DNA of 45,450 bases from contig JAFUOR010000051.1 in the NCBI GenBank assembly GCA_017481825.1, positions 1 through 45,450 on the forward strand. The letters are read 5' to 3'. The notes below the pieces were generated by a model. It saw only the letters and a list, made by a program, of their open reading frames with translations, searched no databases and had not been told where the DNA came from. This DNA is from Clostridia bacterium. Lineage in GTDB: Bacteria > Bacillota > Clostridia > Christensenellales > Aristaeellaceae. Made by a program: the position numbers and the translations under genes. Positions 7,069 through 15,619 of the stretch are shown one piece after another; the first letter of the stretch is position 1, and every line of letters starts with the position of its first letter.

Positions 7069-8451
7069 ATGAGTAAGATCAAAACCATCGGCGTTCTGGG
7101 TGCAGGCACATGGGGCATTGCGCTGGCGCGCCTTTTGCACCGCAACGGGCATGAGGTGACGGTCTGGTCAGCCCTGCCCAGGGAGATCGATGATCTTTCC
7201 GCCTCCCGTACCCACCCCAATCTGCCGGGCATGACCATCCCGGAGGCTATTGTCTTCACCAAGGAGCTGGAGGATGCCTGCAAGGACAAGGATATCATCC
7301 TGATGGCGGTGCCCTCTGTGTTCGTGCGCCAGACGGCGCGGTGTGCGGCGGCGTATATCCCCGATGGGCAGATCATTGTTGACGTGGCCAAGGGCATCGA
7401 GCCGGATACGCTGCTCACGATGACGGAGGTCATCCGGGATGAGCTCGTCCACCATGGCCCCCATGAGCATGTGAAGCTGGTGGCCCTCTCCGGTCCGACT
7501 CATGCCGAGGAGGTTTCGCTGGATATGCCCACCTCCATCGTTTCCGCCTGCACGGATCGCGAGGTTGCGGAAACGGTGCAGGATGTGTTTATGAACTCCT
7601 GCATGCGCACCTACACCAATGCGGATGTGCTGGGCGTGGAACTGTGCGGCGCAATGAAGAACATCGTGGCGCTGGCAGCAGGCATTTCGGCAGGTCTGGG
7701 CAATGGTGACAATGCCAAGGCGGCACTTATCACCCGCGGTATGGCGGAGATTACGCGTCTGGGTCTGGCGATGGGCTGTGCGGAGCAGACCTTCAATGGA
7801 TTGGCGGGCATCGGCGACCTGATTGTCACGGCGACCTCCGTGCATAGCCGCAACAACCGCTGCGGCTACCTTCTGGGTCAGGGGATGAAGCCTGAGGAGG
7901 CCATCCGCTCCGTGGGCATGGTGGTGGAGGGCATCAACGCCTTGCCTGCCGCCATGCAGCTGGCCGAGCGCTATCAGGTGGAGATGCCCATCGTGGGTTG
8001 TGTCAACGCCATTGTGACGGGTCAGATGACGCCCACGGAGGCGCTGATAGCCCTCATGACCCGCGACAAAACCAGCGAGGTCAAGCAGAGCGAAATGAAC
8101 GTGCGCTTCGAGAGCGCGCTCCAGCGCCGCCGGCTCCATGGCGAGACCCGCCGCGTGCTGGTGGGCGGCAGCTTCCCGATGCTGACTCACGAGGAGATCG
8201 CTTTCCTGAAAAGCGCCAAGGCACAGGGAACCTGGCTTGCCGTCGCGCTGGTGGACGATGGCGACGCCGCCCGCATGGAAGAACGCACTGCCTCCCTGGC
8301 AGCGCTGCGCTGTGTGGACCGCGTGCTGCCGGTGACGGACATGGATGCCCTGAAGGAGGCCGTAGCCTTCCTGCGCATCGACGTGATTGCCGTGCGCCCC
8401 TGTCAGGCCGAACAGGTGCAGGAGCTCGGCGTGGAAATCCTAACGCTCTGA
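7069..8451 (+). CDS. gpsA: glycerol-3-phosphate dehydrogenase with a C-terminal degenerate nucleotidyltransferase-like domain
   Basis: Residues 1 to about 335 are a complete NAD(P)-dependent glycerol-3-phosphate dehydrogenase, which makes sn-glycerol 3-phosphate for phospholipids: Rossmann motif GVLGAGTWG (8-16), VAKGIE (107-112), SGPTHAEEV (141-149), catalytic Lys197 in ELCGAMKNIVAL, GLAGIGDLIVT (244-254) and SRNNRCGYLLGQG. The usual family length is 330-340, but this protein has 460 residues. The extra 360-460 part resembles cytidylyltransferase/RfaE2-type domains: LVGGSFPMLTHEEIAFLKSA matches a G-x-F-D-x-x-H-x-G-H-x-x-x-L pattern with the catalytic histidines lost, and later SLAALRCVDRVLPV and IDVIAV fit strand positions. 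It starts after TGAGGAAATACA. A strong terminator follows. Confidence 0.92.
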   Translation: MSKIKTIGVLGAGTWGIALARLLHRNGHEVTVWSALPREIDDLSASRTHPNLPGMTIPEAIVFTKELEDACKDKDIILMAVPSVFVRQTARCAAAYIPDGQIIVDVAKGIEPDTLLTMTEVIRDELVHHGPHEHVKLVALSGPTHAEEVSLDMPTSIVSACTDREVAETVQDVFMNSCMRTYTNADVLGVELCGAMKNIVALAAGISAGLGNGDNAKAALITRGMAEITRLGLAMGCAEQTFNGLAGIGDLIVTATSVHSRNNRCGYLLGQGMKPEEAIRSVGMVVEGINALPAAMQLAERYQVEMPIVGCVNAIVTGQMTPTEALIALMTRDKTSEVKQSEMNVRFESALQRRRLHGETRRVLVGGSFPMLTHEEIAFLKSAKAQGTWLAVALVDDGDAARMEERTASLAALRCVDRVLPVTDMDALKEAVAFLRIDVIAVRPCQAEQVQELGVEILTL

Positions 8452-8475
8452 CAGGTGCCTTAAACCAGCCAATTC

Positions 8476-8508
8476 GGGACTGCTGCATTTTTGCGCAGTC
8501 CCTTTTAA
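8476..8508 (+). terminator. intrinsic terminator after gpsA
   Basis: GGGACTGC, an 11-base loop, GCAGTCCC and TTTT. The perfect 8-bp stem is 24 bases after the stop codon. Confidence 0.85.
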
Positions 8509-8607
8509 CATGCGTGCGCAACGCCAAGCAAAGGACGATACTGGGTGAAGCGCCCCCTGAAGGGAGTCCAGCGTCAGAGCCTTTGACAGCAAGTGCTGTA
8601 AAACCAC

Positions 8608-8636
8608 TTGACGGGCTACGCCGTTTGTGTTACCAT
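8608..8636 (+). promoter_or_regulatory. promoter for the MATE exporter gene
   Basis: -35 TTGACG (8608-8613) and -10 TACCAT (8631-8636), spacer 17. The remaining leader of about 50 bases can form GCGTC-TGGT-GACGC and a GGAAaGAA/TTCTTCC hairpin whose loop holds the AAGGG ribosome binding sequence. No known riboswitch is recognised. Confidence 0.55.
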
Positions 8637-8694
8637 AGCCAACTGGTGCGTCTGGTGACGCGCAGATTTCGTATGGAAAGAAGGGTGTTCTTCC

Positions 8695-10047
8695 GTGCAG
8701 CAGGAAAGAAGTAAGATGCTTGGTACGGTGCCCATGGCCAGGCTTGTGCCGACGGTTTCGGTGCCGATCATGATTTCGATGCTTGTGCAGGCACTGTATA
8801 ATATCGTTGACGCGATCTTTGTATCCCAGTATTCCCCGGAGGCGCTGGGCGCGGTCAATTTGGCTATGCCGCTGCAGATGCTCATGATCGCTCTCTCCAC
8901 AGGCATGGGTACGGGCATCAACAGCCTGATTTCCCGCCGCCTGGGTGAGAAAAATCCTGCTGAGGCACGATGTGCGGCGAAGAATGGTATCTTTATTGAA
9001 TGCTGTGGCTGGCTGCTGTTTGTGTTTGTCGGCCTGTTTGCGTCGCGGCCCTTTATGTCTGCCTTTACGGACGATGCGCAGCTCATCAGCCAGGGCACGA
9101 CCTATCTGACCATTGTCTGCGTGTTCTCCTTTGGCCTGTTCATGTCCATCTGTCTGGAGCGCATGCTGCAGGCCTCGGGCAACACCAAGGCTTCCATGCT
9201 GACCCAGCTGGCTGGTGCGGTGACCAATATCATCCTGGATCCCGTGTTCATCTTCGTGTTTGATATGGGTGTGGCGGGCGCGGCCATTGCTACGGTGATT
9301 GGCCAGTGGGTCGGCATGATCCTGGGCTTCATCCTCAACCAGAAGACGAACCCGGAACTGCGGCTCTCCTGGGATCGCTTCCGTCCGGATATGCATGTCA
9401 TGAAGCCCATTTTCGTGGTCGGTCTGCCCTCCACGGTGATGCAGGCGATTTCCTCCCTGCTGAATGTGCTGATGAATGCTCTCCTGATGGGCTTTGGTAC
9501 CACGGCGATGAATGTGCTGGGCGTGTACTTCAAGCTCCAGTCCTTTGTGTTCATGCCCGTCTTTGGCCTGTCCAACGGCATGGTGCCGATCGTGGGCTAC
9601 AATTACGGTGCAAGGAACCGCAAGCGCGTCTACGAGTGTATCCGCGTGTGCCTGATATATGCCGCGATCATCATGACCCTTGGCATGCTGGCCTTCCAGC
9701 TCATGCCCCAGACGCTGATGGGCATGTTCGACGCCTCCGAGGATGGCGAGTTGATCGCTCTGGGCTCCGTGGCGCTGCGGATCATTTCAACCTGTTTCCT
9801 GCCCGCGGCGGTGGGCATCACGCTCAGCACCGTGTTCCAGGCGGTGGGCAAGGGCGTTTACAGCCTGATCATGAGCCTGTGCCGTCAGCTGGTTGTGCTG
9901 CTGCCGGCGGCCTGGCTGCTCTCCAAGATCAGCCTGAACGCGGTCTGGTGGGCGTTCCTGATCGCTGAGGTCGCATCGCTGGCGATCTGCCTTTTCCTCT
10001 TCGCGCGCTGTGACCGCAAGTTCCTGCGCCCGCTGGAAGATCAATAA
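8695..10047 (+). CDS. MATE family multidrug/metabolite efflux transporter
   Basis: A 450-residue polytopic membrane protein with the two tandem MatE repeats (about residues 18-178 and 242-405) and roughly 12 membrane helices. The opening LGTVPMARLVPTVSVPIMIS and ALYNIVDAIFVSQY, TGMGTGINSLISRRLGE and, in the second half, VFGLSNGMVPIVGYNYGA are typical of NorM/DinF-like MATE proteins, which export cationic drugs or metabolites against a Na+ or H+ gradient. The start is a GTG at 8695; an ATG at 8716 with AGGAAAG upstream is a possible alternative. It stands alone as a transcript, between its own promoter and a convergent radical SAM gene. Confidence 0.93.
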   Translation: MQQERSKMLGTVPMARLVPTVSVPIMISMLVQALYNIVDAIFVSQYSPEALGAVNLAMPLQMLMIALSTGMGTGINSLISRRLGEKNPAEARCAAKNGIFIECCGWLLFVFVGLFASRPFMSAFTDDAQLISQGTTYLTIVCVFSFGLFMSICLERMLQASGNTKASMLTQLAGAVTNIILDPVFIFVFDMGVAGAAIATVIGQWVGMILGFILNQKTNPELRLSWDRFRPDMHVMKPIFVVGLPSTVMQAISSLLNVLMNALLMGFGTTAMNVLGVYFKLQSFVFMPVFGLSNGMVPIVGYNYGARNRKRVYECIRVCLIYAAIIMTLGMLAFQLMPQTLMGMFDASEDGELIALGSVALRIISTCFLPAAVGITLSTVFQAVGKGVYSLIMSLCRQLVVLLPAAWLLSKISLNAVWWAFLIAEVASLAICLFLFARCDRKFLRPLEDQ

Positions 10048-10081
10048 CAAAATGGCCCGGAGGCGATGTGCTTCCGGGCCA
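10045..10081 (-). terminator. terminator between MATE and radical SAM genes
   Basis: GGCCCGGA and TTCCGGGCC arms around a 10-base loop. On the minus strand the stem is followed by ATTTTGTTATTG, so it mainly serves the radical SAM gene, but it may stop transcription from both sides. Confidence 0.7.
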
Positions 10082-10091
10082 TGCTGATTTG

Positions 10092-11738
10092 TCAGAATGT
10101 GAAGCCTTCCACCTCGCCGCGCTGCGTGACGGGGTGCTTTTTTGTCCAGAGGGCCGCCAGGGCGCTGCCATCCGAAAGGAGCGCCACGCGGGGATGCTTG
10201 GCCTGGGGGTGGGCGAGGCGGTACGCGCGGGCGGCAGCCTTGAGGCGGGCTGCATCACCTTGCAGGAAGGGCGGCAGATAACCGGTGTTGTCCGTGCAGA
10301 GGCGGTCGGTGATCATTGCGTCCCGCAGGGCATTTTCGGGTACGTCCAGGGTCACCAGGGTGTCGTAGACCATGCGGGTCAGAGCGTCCAGGCTCCACCG
10401 ACCCTGCTTCTGCGCCATGCGTTCGCCCAGCAGCAGATAGAGGTCAAAGGGGCGCATGCCGGTGATTTTAAGGGTCAGCTGCTCGGCAAGGACGAAACGT
10501 CCGCTGTTATGGATGCGTTCAACCGCCTCGGCGCAGTCGTGCAGCTGGCACAGCTCCTCGTAGGTGATCCAGGGCGTGGCGAGCACCTCGTAGGGAGGGT
10601 CAGGGGCAAAACGTTGCCCCCAGTCGCTCTGGCGGAGCTGACTGCCGTGGATGAGCTTGAGAAAGCCCAGCTGGAGCTGGTGCGGACGCAGTTCAAAGGC
10701 CAGGTCAAAGGAGTGGCCGAAGGTCGTGAAGTCCTCCCTGGGCAGCCCGGCGATGAGGTCGATGTGCAGATGCACATTGCCCGGGGCGAGGATGCGCCGC
10801 AGGCGATCCACCAGGCGGGCCATATCCGTGCGGCGGTTGCAGGTCTCCAGTGTAGGCGCGTGGAAGGACTGCAATCCTGCCTCCATCTGGAACAGACCGG
10901 CAGGAGCGGTGGAGAGCAGAGCGAGGGTATCGTCGTCAAAGAGGTCGGCAGCAACCTCGAAGTGATAGCAGGTTTCGCCGATTTTGCCCCTTTCCCTGGC
11001 CTCGATGAGTCCCTGGAGCAGGAACAGAGTTCGCTCCCTGTGGCAGTTGAAGGTGCGGTCGATGAGCTTCACGGTCTCTGCACCGCTCTGCCCAAGGTGG
11101 ATCAGCAGAGCAAGGGCCTCCTCCTGCGGCATGAACTGCACCCGCTCCCGCTGGCCCGAGAGGCAGAACGCGCAGGAAAAGGGACAGCCGCGGGAGGTCT
11201 CCACATAGGCCATGCGCCCGTTCAGGGCCGCGTGCCAGGCCTCATCGTAGAGATCGCTGCGGGGCGCGGGTGCAGGCGCGATGGCGGAAATCAGCAGCCC
11301 TGCGCCGGTGCGGAGGCACACACCGGGCACGGATTGCGGGTCGCCGTCGTCCAGCAGGCAGCGCAGCAGGGCGGGGAAGGCTTCTTCGCCCGCGCCGCGG
11401 ATAAGATAATCAACGGGCATTTCCGCAAAGGTTTCGCTGGCTGAATGGGTTGCCTCCGGGCCGCCGATGATCACGGTGATTTCAGGCTTGGCGGCCTTGA
11501 TTCGCCGGATCAGCCGGGCGGATGCGTCCCGGTTCCAAATGTACAGGCACAGGGCAAACACATCCGGATTTGTGGACAGCACCCGGCGGAGCAGATCCTC
11601 CTGGGTATCGTTGATGTTCAGGTCGCAGATGGTCGTCTCCACCTGGGGCAGCTGCTCGTCCACCGCCTTTTTCAGGCAAAAGGGCGCAAGGGGCATGTGG
11701 ATATATTGGCTGGCAAGCCCGGTGATGGTCAGGCGCAT
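10092..11738 (-). CDS. B12-binding domain radical SAM protein (DUF4080 type)
   Basis: A 548-residue cobalamin-dependent-type radical SAM protein. Residues 1 to about 145 form the Rossmann-like B12-binding region (LTITGLASQYIHMPLAPFCL, IIGGPEATHSASETF, VDYLIRGAGEEAFPALL). The radical SAM barrel follows, with the iron-sulphur motif SRGCPFSCAFC (Cys185, Cys189, Cys192), and the C-terminal part has the DUF4080 character (ITGMRPFDLYLLLGERM). The substrate of this family is not known. The ATG at 11738 follows GGGAGGAACACC and is preferred to an upstream frame start at 11789. It is a single gene, divergent from the membrane protein operon, sharing a promoter element with it. Confidence 0.9.
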   Translation of the reverse strand: MRLTITGLASQYIHMPLAPFCLKKAVDEQLPQVETTICDLNINDTQEDLLRRVLSTNPDVFALCLYIWNRDASARLIRRIKAAKPEITVIIGGPEATHSASETFAEMPVDYLIRGAGEEAFPALLRCLLDDGDPQSVPGVCLRTGAGLLISAIAPAPAPRSDLYDEAWHAALNGRMAYVETSRGCPFSCAFCLSGQRERVQFMPQEEALALLIHLGQSGAETVKLIDRTFNCHRERTLFLLQGLIEARERGKIGETCYHFEVAADLFDDDTLALLSTAPAGLFQMEAGLQSFHAPTLETCNRRTDMARLVDRLRRILAPGNVHLHIDLIAGLPREDFTTFGHSFDLAFELRPHQLQLGFLKLIHGSQLRQSDWGQRFAPDPPYEVLATPWITYEELCQLHDCAEAVERIHNSGRFVLAEQLTLKITGMRPFDLYLLLGERMAQKQGRWSLDALTRMVYDTLVTLDVPENALRDAMITDRLCTDNTGYLPPFLQGDAARLKAAARAYRLAHPQAKHPRVALLSDGSALAALWTKKHPVTQRGEVEGFTF

Positions 11739-11770
11739 GGTGTTCCTCCCGCGTGAAAGATTCCTGAAAC

Positions 11771-11823
11771 ATTTTAACACAAACGCCAAAGCATTTGCAA
11801 TTAGGGTTCAAGTCCTGTATAAT
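11771..11823. promoter_or_regulatory. divergent promoters sharing one palindromic -35 hexamer
   Basis: TTGCAA at 11795-11800 is its own reverse complement. To the right, TATAAT at 11818-11823 is 17 bases away (plus strand, towards the 11862 operon). To the left, TAAAAT (plus-strand bases 11771-11776) is 18 bases away on the minus strand, towards the radical SAM gene. Both promoters therefore appear to use the same -35 element. Confidence 0.7.
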
Positions 11824-11861
11824 AAAAGGTGAATGTGCCGACTTGTAAGGAGGTTTGACCG

Positions 11862-12704
11862 ATGAAGGTGATGGGTGTTCTGCGCCAGAGCGCAGAGATT
11901 TATCGAAAAAACTGGGTGGATCTGATGCTGGCGCTCCTGCTGGAGCTGGCGCTGCGTGGCATCTGCCTTGCGCCGATGCTCTTCCTTTGCGCGCCGGGGC
12001 TGGAGTGGCTGGCGCTCTTGTGCGTGCCGCTCTACCTGCTCATCATCCTGCCTGCCCGGGAAAATTACGCCCTGGCTCTGCAGGATATGCTGTCGGGCGG
12101 ACGGGTGTTTTCTACCCAGCTGGTCTGCCCCTGCGATTATGGAAAGAAGCTCCTGCGCGGCCTTAAGGGAACGCTTTGCATGCTCCTTTGGAGCGCGCTG
12201 CCCATTGCGGGCATCAGCCTTGCTGTGGCGGCCTATCTGGGCATGGTGGACTTCTTCACCCTGTTACGCATCCTCGATCAGATCGGTGGTGGCTCTTCGG
12301 TGGACGGCATCATCCGTGTGGTGCTGATTATCGCGGCGACGCTGGTGCTGCCGGTGATCGGCTGCGCGGTGCATTGCGGAGGCCGTCACAGCGCGGCCCT
12401 GGGGCACAGGAAGCTCGTCAAGGGCCATCGGGTTCGTCTGGTTGCCCTGTGGGCGGCGGGTCTGGTGACACTGCTTCCCTTCGTCCTGGTGGTGCTGGCG
12501 ACGATAGGGAATTACATTCCCGCCTTTGTTTCCCAACTGAAGGACTCCCTCACCTCCGGCATCGTCTTTGAACCCCTTGGGGTGCGGGCCTACATCCTTG
12601 CGGGTGCGGTGGCGGTGCTTCTGCTGCCGGTTCTGCCCTTCAAGAACATGCTGCCTGCTGTGTACCTGCGCAAGGCCAAGGAGGAGCGCTATGCTGCGCC
12701 TTGA
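11862..12704 (+). CDS. polytopic membrane protein of unknown function
   Basis: A 280-residue integral membrane protein with about five to six hydrophobic segments (around residues 20-42, 47-63, 105-127, 150-168, 192-215 and 240-260) and basic loops. An MKVMGVLRQSAEIYRKNWVDL start resembles proteins of the glycerophosphoryl-diester phosphodiesterase membrane-domain type, but I cannot assign it. TAAGGAGGTTTGACCG gives a strong ribosome binding site. It is the first gene of a plus-strand run of overlapping genes and overlaps the pseudouridine synthase gene by 14 bases. Confidence 0.8.
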   Translation: MKVMGVLRQSAEIYRKNWVDLMLALLLELALRGICLAPMLFLCAPGLEWLALLCVPLYLLIILPARENYALALQDMLSGGRVFSTQLVCPCDYGKKLLRGLKGTLCMLLWSALPIAGISLAVAAYLGMVDFFTLLRILDQIGGGSSVDGIIRVVLIIAATLVLPVIGCAVHCGGRHSAALGHRKLVKGHRVRLVALWAAGLVTLLPFVLVVLATIGNYIPAFVSQLKDSLTSGIVFEPLGVRAYILAGAVAVLLLPVLPFKNMLPAVYLRKAKEERYAAP

Positions 12705-13413
12705 TCGTTATCTGGTGACGCTGGGCATCGGCAGCCGCTCTCAGGTGCAGAAGATCATCCGCACGGGCGGCGTCCGGGTGGATGGCATAACCGTCACCGA
12801 CCCCGGCAAGCAGGTGGATGAGCGCTCTGCCGCGCTGACCCTCCACGGGCAGCCCATCGACGGACGCCTGACCCGGCATGTGATGCTTCACAAGCCCGTC
12901 GGGCTCCTCACTGCTGCCCGGGACAAGAAGCAACCCACGGTGATGGATCTGCTGCCCGAGGTCTACGCGGCCATCGGCTGCATGCCCGTGGGCCGGCTGG
13001 ACAAGGATACCACGGGGCTTCTGCTGCTGACTACCGATGGCGAGCTCAACCACCGCCTGTTGTCGCCCGGGCGGCATGTGGACAAGACCTACCGCGCGCA
13101 GGTCGATGGAACGCTGGATCAGCGCCACGTCGAGGCCTTCGCCGCAGGGCTGCACCTGTCCGACTTTGACGCCCAGCCTGCAAGGCTGGAGATCATTGCC
13201 CCTAAAACCGGACTGGTGACCGTCCACGAGGGCAAGTTCCACCAGATCAAGCGGATGTTCAGCGCGGTGGAACGGGAGGTCACAGCCCTGCACCGGCTGA
13301 CCTTCGGGAGCTTGCAGCTGGATGAAAGCCTTGAGGCGGGTCAGTGGCGCGAGCTGACGGAGGCTGAAATTGCCGCGCTTTATCGTGATGCACAAATGGA
13401 GGTCGAAGCATGA
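12691..13413 (+). CDS. RsuA-family 16S rRNA pseudouridine synthase
   Basis: A 240-residue protein with an N-terminal S4 RNA-binding domain (residues 1-50: LRLDRYLVTLGIGSRSQVQKI) and an RsuA/RluB/E/F-type catalytic domain, where GRLDKDTTGLLLLTTDGELNHRL (about 110-132) carries the catalytic Asp. HEGKFHQIKRMF is the conserved C-terminal RNA-binding motif. RsuA modifies U516 of 16S rRNA; related enzymes modify 23S rRNA, so the precise target is inferred only. The ATG at 12691 follows AAGGAGGAGCGCT, inside the end of the previous gene. Confidence 0.92.
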   Translation: MLRLDRYLVTLGIGSRSQVQKIIRTGGVRVDGITVTDPGKQVDERSAALTLHGQPIDGRLTRHVMLHKPVGLLTAARDKKQPTVMDLLPEVYAAIGCMPVGRLDKDTTGLLLLTTDGELNHRLLSPGRHVDKTYRAQVDGTLDQRHVEAFAAGLHLSDFDAQPARLEIIAPKTGLVTVHEGKFHQIKRMFSAVEREVTALHRLTFGSLQLDESLEAGQWRELTEAEIAALYRDAQMEVEA

Positions 13414-14027
13414 CCGAGCAATACTATACCCAGGATCCGACCTGCGAGTCGAAGCCCGTGCCCTGCGCGTTTCCTTATCGGGGCTATGGGCTGAACTTCA
13501 TGACTGATGCGGGGGTTTTTTCCAAGGGGGAGCTGGACGTGGGGTCAAGGCTGCTGCTGGACGCTCTGCCCACCCTTTCCGGCGAGGTTCTTGATCTGGG
13601 CTGCGGCTGGGGCGCGATCGGCGTCGCCGTCGCAAAGGCCAACCGGGAGACGCGGGTTACCATGGTTGACGTCAACCGTCGCGCCCTGGAACTCTGCCGT
13701 CACAATGCCCAGCGCAACGGGGTGGAGGCGCTTTGCCTTGAATCCGATGGCATGAGCGCTGTGCTTGATCGTCGCTTTGACGCCATCATCACCAACCCGC
13801 CCATCCGCGCAGGCAAGCAGGTAATCTATCAGATGTTTGCCGACAGCGCCCGATGCCTTCGCACCGGCGGCGCGCTGTATCTGGTTATCCGCAAGCAGCA
13901 GGGCGCGGAAAGCTGCATGAAATATCTGATGACGCTCTTCCACAGCGTCGAAAAGCTGGATAAGTCCGGCGGCTTCTGGGTGCTCAGGGCCAGTGAACCA
14001 AAGGAGGATACGAATGATGAGTTTTGA
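13410..14027 (+). CDS. RsmC-like class I methyltransferase
   Basis: A 205-residue SAM-dependent methyltransferase of the RsmC (MTS domain) type, often annotated as a 16S rRNA G1207 N2-methyltransferase. Seen are the N-terminal FMTDAGVFSKGELDVGSRLLL, motif I VLDLGCGWGAIGVAVA (about residues 60-75), the acidic VDVNRRALELCRHNA and the catalytic NPPIRAGK (about 131-138). Full-length E. coli RsmC has two domains; this has only the catalytic one, as is common in Gram-positive bacteria. The start overlaps the preceding stop (ATGA). Sitting next to an RsuA-type synthase suggests a shared rRNA-modification role. Confidence 0.88.
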   Translation: MTEQYYTQDPTCESKPVPCAFPYRGYGLNFMTDAGVFSKGELDVGSRLLLDALPTLSGEVLDLGCGWGAIGVAVAKANRETRVTMVDVNRRALELCRHNAQRNGVEALCLESDGMSAVLDRRFDAIITNPPIRAGKQVIYQMFADSARCLRTGGALYLVIRKQQGAESCMKYLMTLFHSVEKLDKSGGFWVLRASEPKEDTNDEF

Positions 14028-15183
14028 TCAGGAGTACTTTGACGCAGGATTGTACCGTCTGGGTACCCGCTGCGAAAAGTGGGATATGGCCCGGGAGGAA
14101 AACGGCGAAGGCATCGTACCCCTGTGGGTGGCAGATATGGATTTCCCCAGCCCGCCCGCAGTTCAGGAGGCTCTTTTGCGCCGTGCGGCCCATCCCACCT
14201 ACGGCTATACCGCCGAGCTCCCCGATGACATTCAGGCCCTCGCTGATTTCTGGAAGCGCCGCCACGGCCTGACCATCACCAGGGATGCGGTGACGATGAT
14301 GCCCTGCGTTGTAACCGGGTTGAAGCTGGCTATCCTTGCGCTCACGCAGCCCGGGGATAAGGTCATTATCCAGAGCCCTGTTTACGGCCCCTTCCGCATG
14401 TCGGTGGCCGCCACCGGACGCACCCTGGCGGATGCGCCTCTCCTCCGGGATGAAAATGGCCGATACAGCATGAACCTTGCGGCCATCGAAGACCAGCTCC
14501 AGGCCGGGGCAAAGCTGATGCTCCTGTGCAGCCCCCATAACCCTGTGTCTCGCATGTGGACACGGGAGGAGCTGACCGCCCTGCTGGCGCTTTTGAAAAA
14601 GTATAACGTCCCGCTGGTCTCTGACGAAATTCACGCGGATTTCGTCTATGCTCCGAACCAGTTTGTGCCGATCCTGACCCTGGAAACGAAGAACGTGCTG
14701 TCCTTGTGCGCGGCCAGCAAGACCTTCAACCTGGCGGGACTCCAGCAGGCCAGCTGCCTGTGCGAGGACGAGGCGATCCGCACGGCCTTCCGCCGGGAGA
14801 TTGAGAAGACCGGCGTGCGCAGCGGCAACATCTTTGCTCTGGAGGCCACCCGCGCCGCCTACAATGAGGGCGACGCCTGGCTGGATGGCCTCATGGCCTA
14901 CCTGGACGGCAACCGCAAGCTGCTGGCCAAGCTGATCGCGGAGCTCCTGCCCAAGGCCCGGCTGACCCCGATGGAGGCGACCTACCTGGGCTGGCTTGAC
15001 CTGACGGCCTATGGCTTTGGTGAGGAGGAACTGATGCGGCGCACCATTGCTGCAGGGGTGCAGTTCACCGGCGGACGCTTCTTCGGGGATTCCGGCGATG
15101 GCTTCCTGCGGGTGAACATCGCCTGCCCGCGCCAGCAGCTCATTGAGGGCATGAAACGCCTGGTAAAGGCGCTGGAGGGCTGA
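14014..15183 (+). CDS. PatB/MalY-type cystathionine beta-lyase (PLP aminotransferase class I/II fold)
   Basis: A 389-residue fold-type I PLP enzyme. The opening LGTRCEKWDMAREENGEGIVPLWVADMDFPSPPAVQEAL (given here by its ends LGTRCEKWD and WVADMDFPSPP) is characteristic of MalY/PatB C-S lyases. HPTYGYT, LLCSPHNPVSRMW, SDEIHADFVY and the lysine-bearing SKTFNLAGLQ (about residues 233-242) are in the expected order. It probably cleaves cystathionine or cysteine conjugates to homocysteine or a thiol, pyruvate and ammonia. AAAGGAGGATACGA precedes the ATG at 14014; the gene overlaps the methyltransferase end by 14 bases. Confidence 0.9.
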   Translation: MMSFDQEYFDAGLYRLGTRCEKWDMAREENGEGIVPLWVADMDFPSPPAVQEALLRRAAHPTYGYTAELPDDIQALADFWKRRHGLTITRDAVTMMPCVVTGLKLAILALTQPGDKVIIQSPVYGPFRMSVAATGRTLADAPLLRDENGRYSMNLAAIEDQLQAGAKLMLLCSPHNPVSRMWTREELTALLALLKKYNVPLVSDEIHADFVYAPNQFVPILTLETKNVLSLCAASKTFNLAGLQQASCLCEDEAIRTAFRREIEKTGVRSGNIFALEATRAAYNEGDAWLDGLMAYLDGNRKLLAKLIAELLPKARLTPMEATYLGWLDLTAYGFGEEELMRRTIAAGVQFTGGRFFGDSGDGFLRVNIACPRQQLIEGMKRLVKALEG

Positions 15184-15186
15184 AAA

Positions 15187-15597
15187 ATGGGCATGATCCA
15201 TTCCGCCGGAGCCGTGCTCTACACGGTTGAAAACGGCGAGAGGCACTATGTGCTCGTGCGGGAGAAAAACGGCAGCTACGGCCTGCCCAAGGGCCATGTA
15301 GAGCCCGGGGAGACCCTTGCCGAGACCGCCCTGCGGGAGGTACGCGAGGAGACCGGCGTCCATGCGGTGCTCCACGCCAGCGAGCCCGCCATGGTGGACG
15401 AATATCCCATCGCCGGAGGCGACGTGAAGCGCGTGAGCTGGTTTGTAGCCCACTACGACGGCCAGACCCCTGATGCGGATACGACCCAGGTGCTGGGCGT
15501 GCTGGTGCTGCCCATTGAGGCGGCGCTGAAAAAGCTGACCTACGGCAGCACGCGGGAGATCCTCCGCGAGGTCGATAAGCGGCTGGGCGCGGCATGA
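15187..15597 (+). CDS. Nudix hydrolase
   Basis: A 136-residue single-domain Nudix protein. The full Nudix box is visible as GHVEPGETLAETALREVREE followed by TG (about residues 37-58), matching G-x5-E-x7-R-E-U-x-E-E-x-G. The WFVAHYDG segment and LVREKNGSYGLPKG upstream resemble diadenosine-tetraphosphate-type (Ap4A) hydrolases, which would remove nucleotide stress products, but substrate assignment is inference. It begins 3 bases after the C-S lyase stop, so it is co-transcribed. Confidence 0.92.
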   Translation: MGMIHSAGAVLYTVENGERHYVLVREKNGSYGLPKGHVEPGETLAETALREVREETGVHAVLHASEPAMVDEYPIAGGDVKRVSWFVAHYDGQTPDADTTQVLGVLVLPIEAALKKLTYGSTREILREVDKRLGAA

Positions 15598-15619
15598 GCA
15601 AGCAGGAGGACAGGCAAAA

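Noticed and set aside
8509-8694. Riboswitch upstream of the MATE transporter
   Set aside because: The promoter leaves a leader of only about 50 bases, and no known riboswitch core (such as guanidine types) is recognisable.
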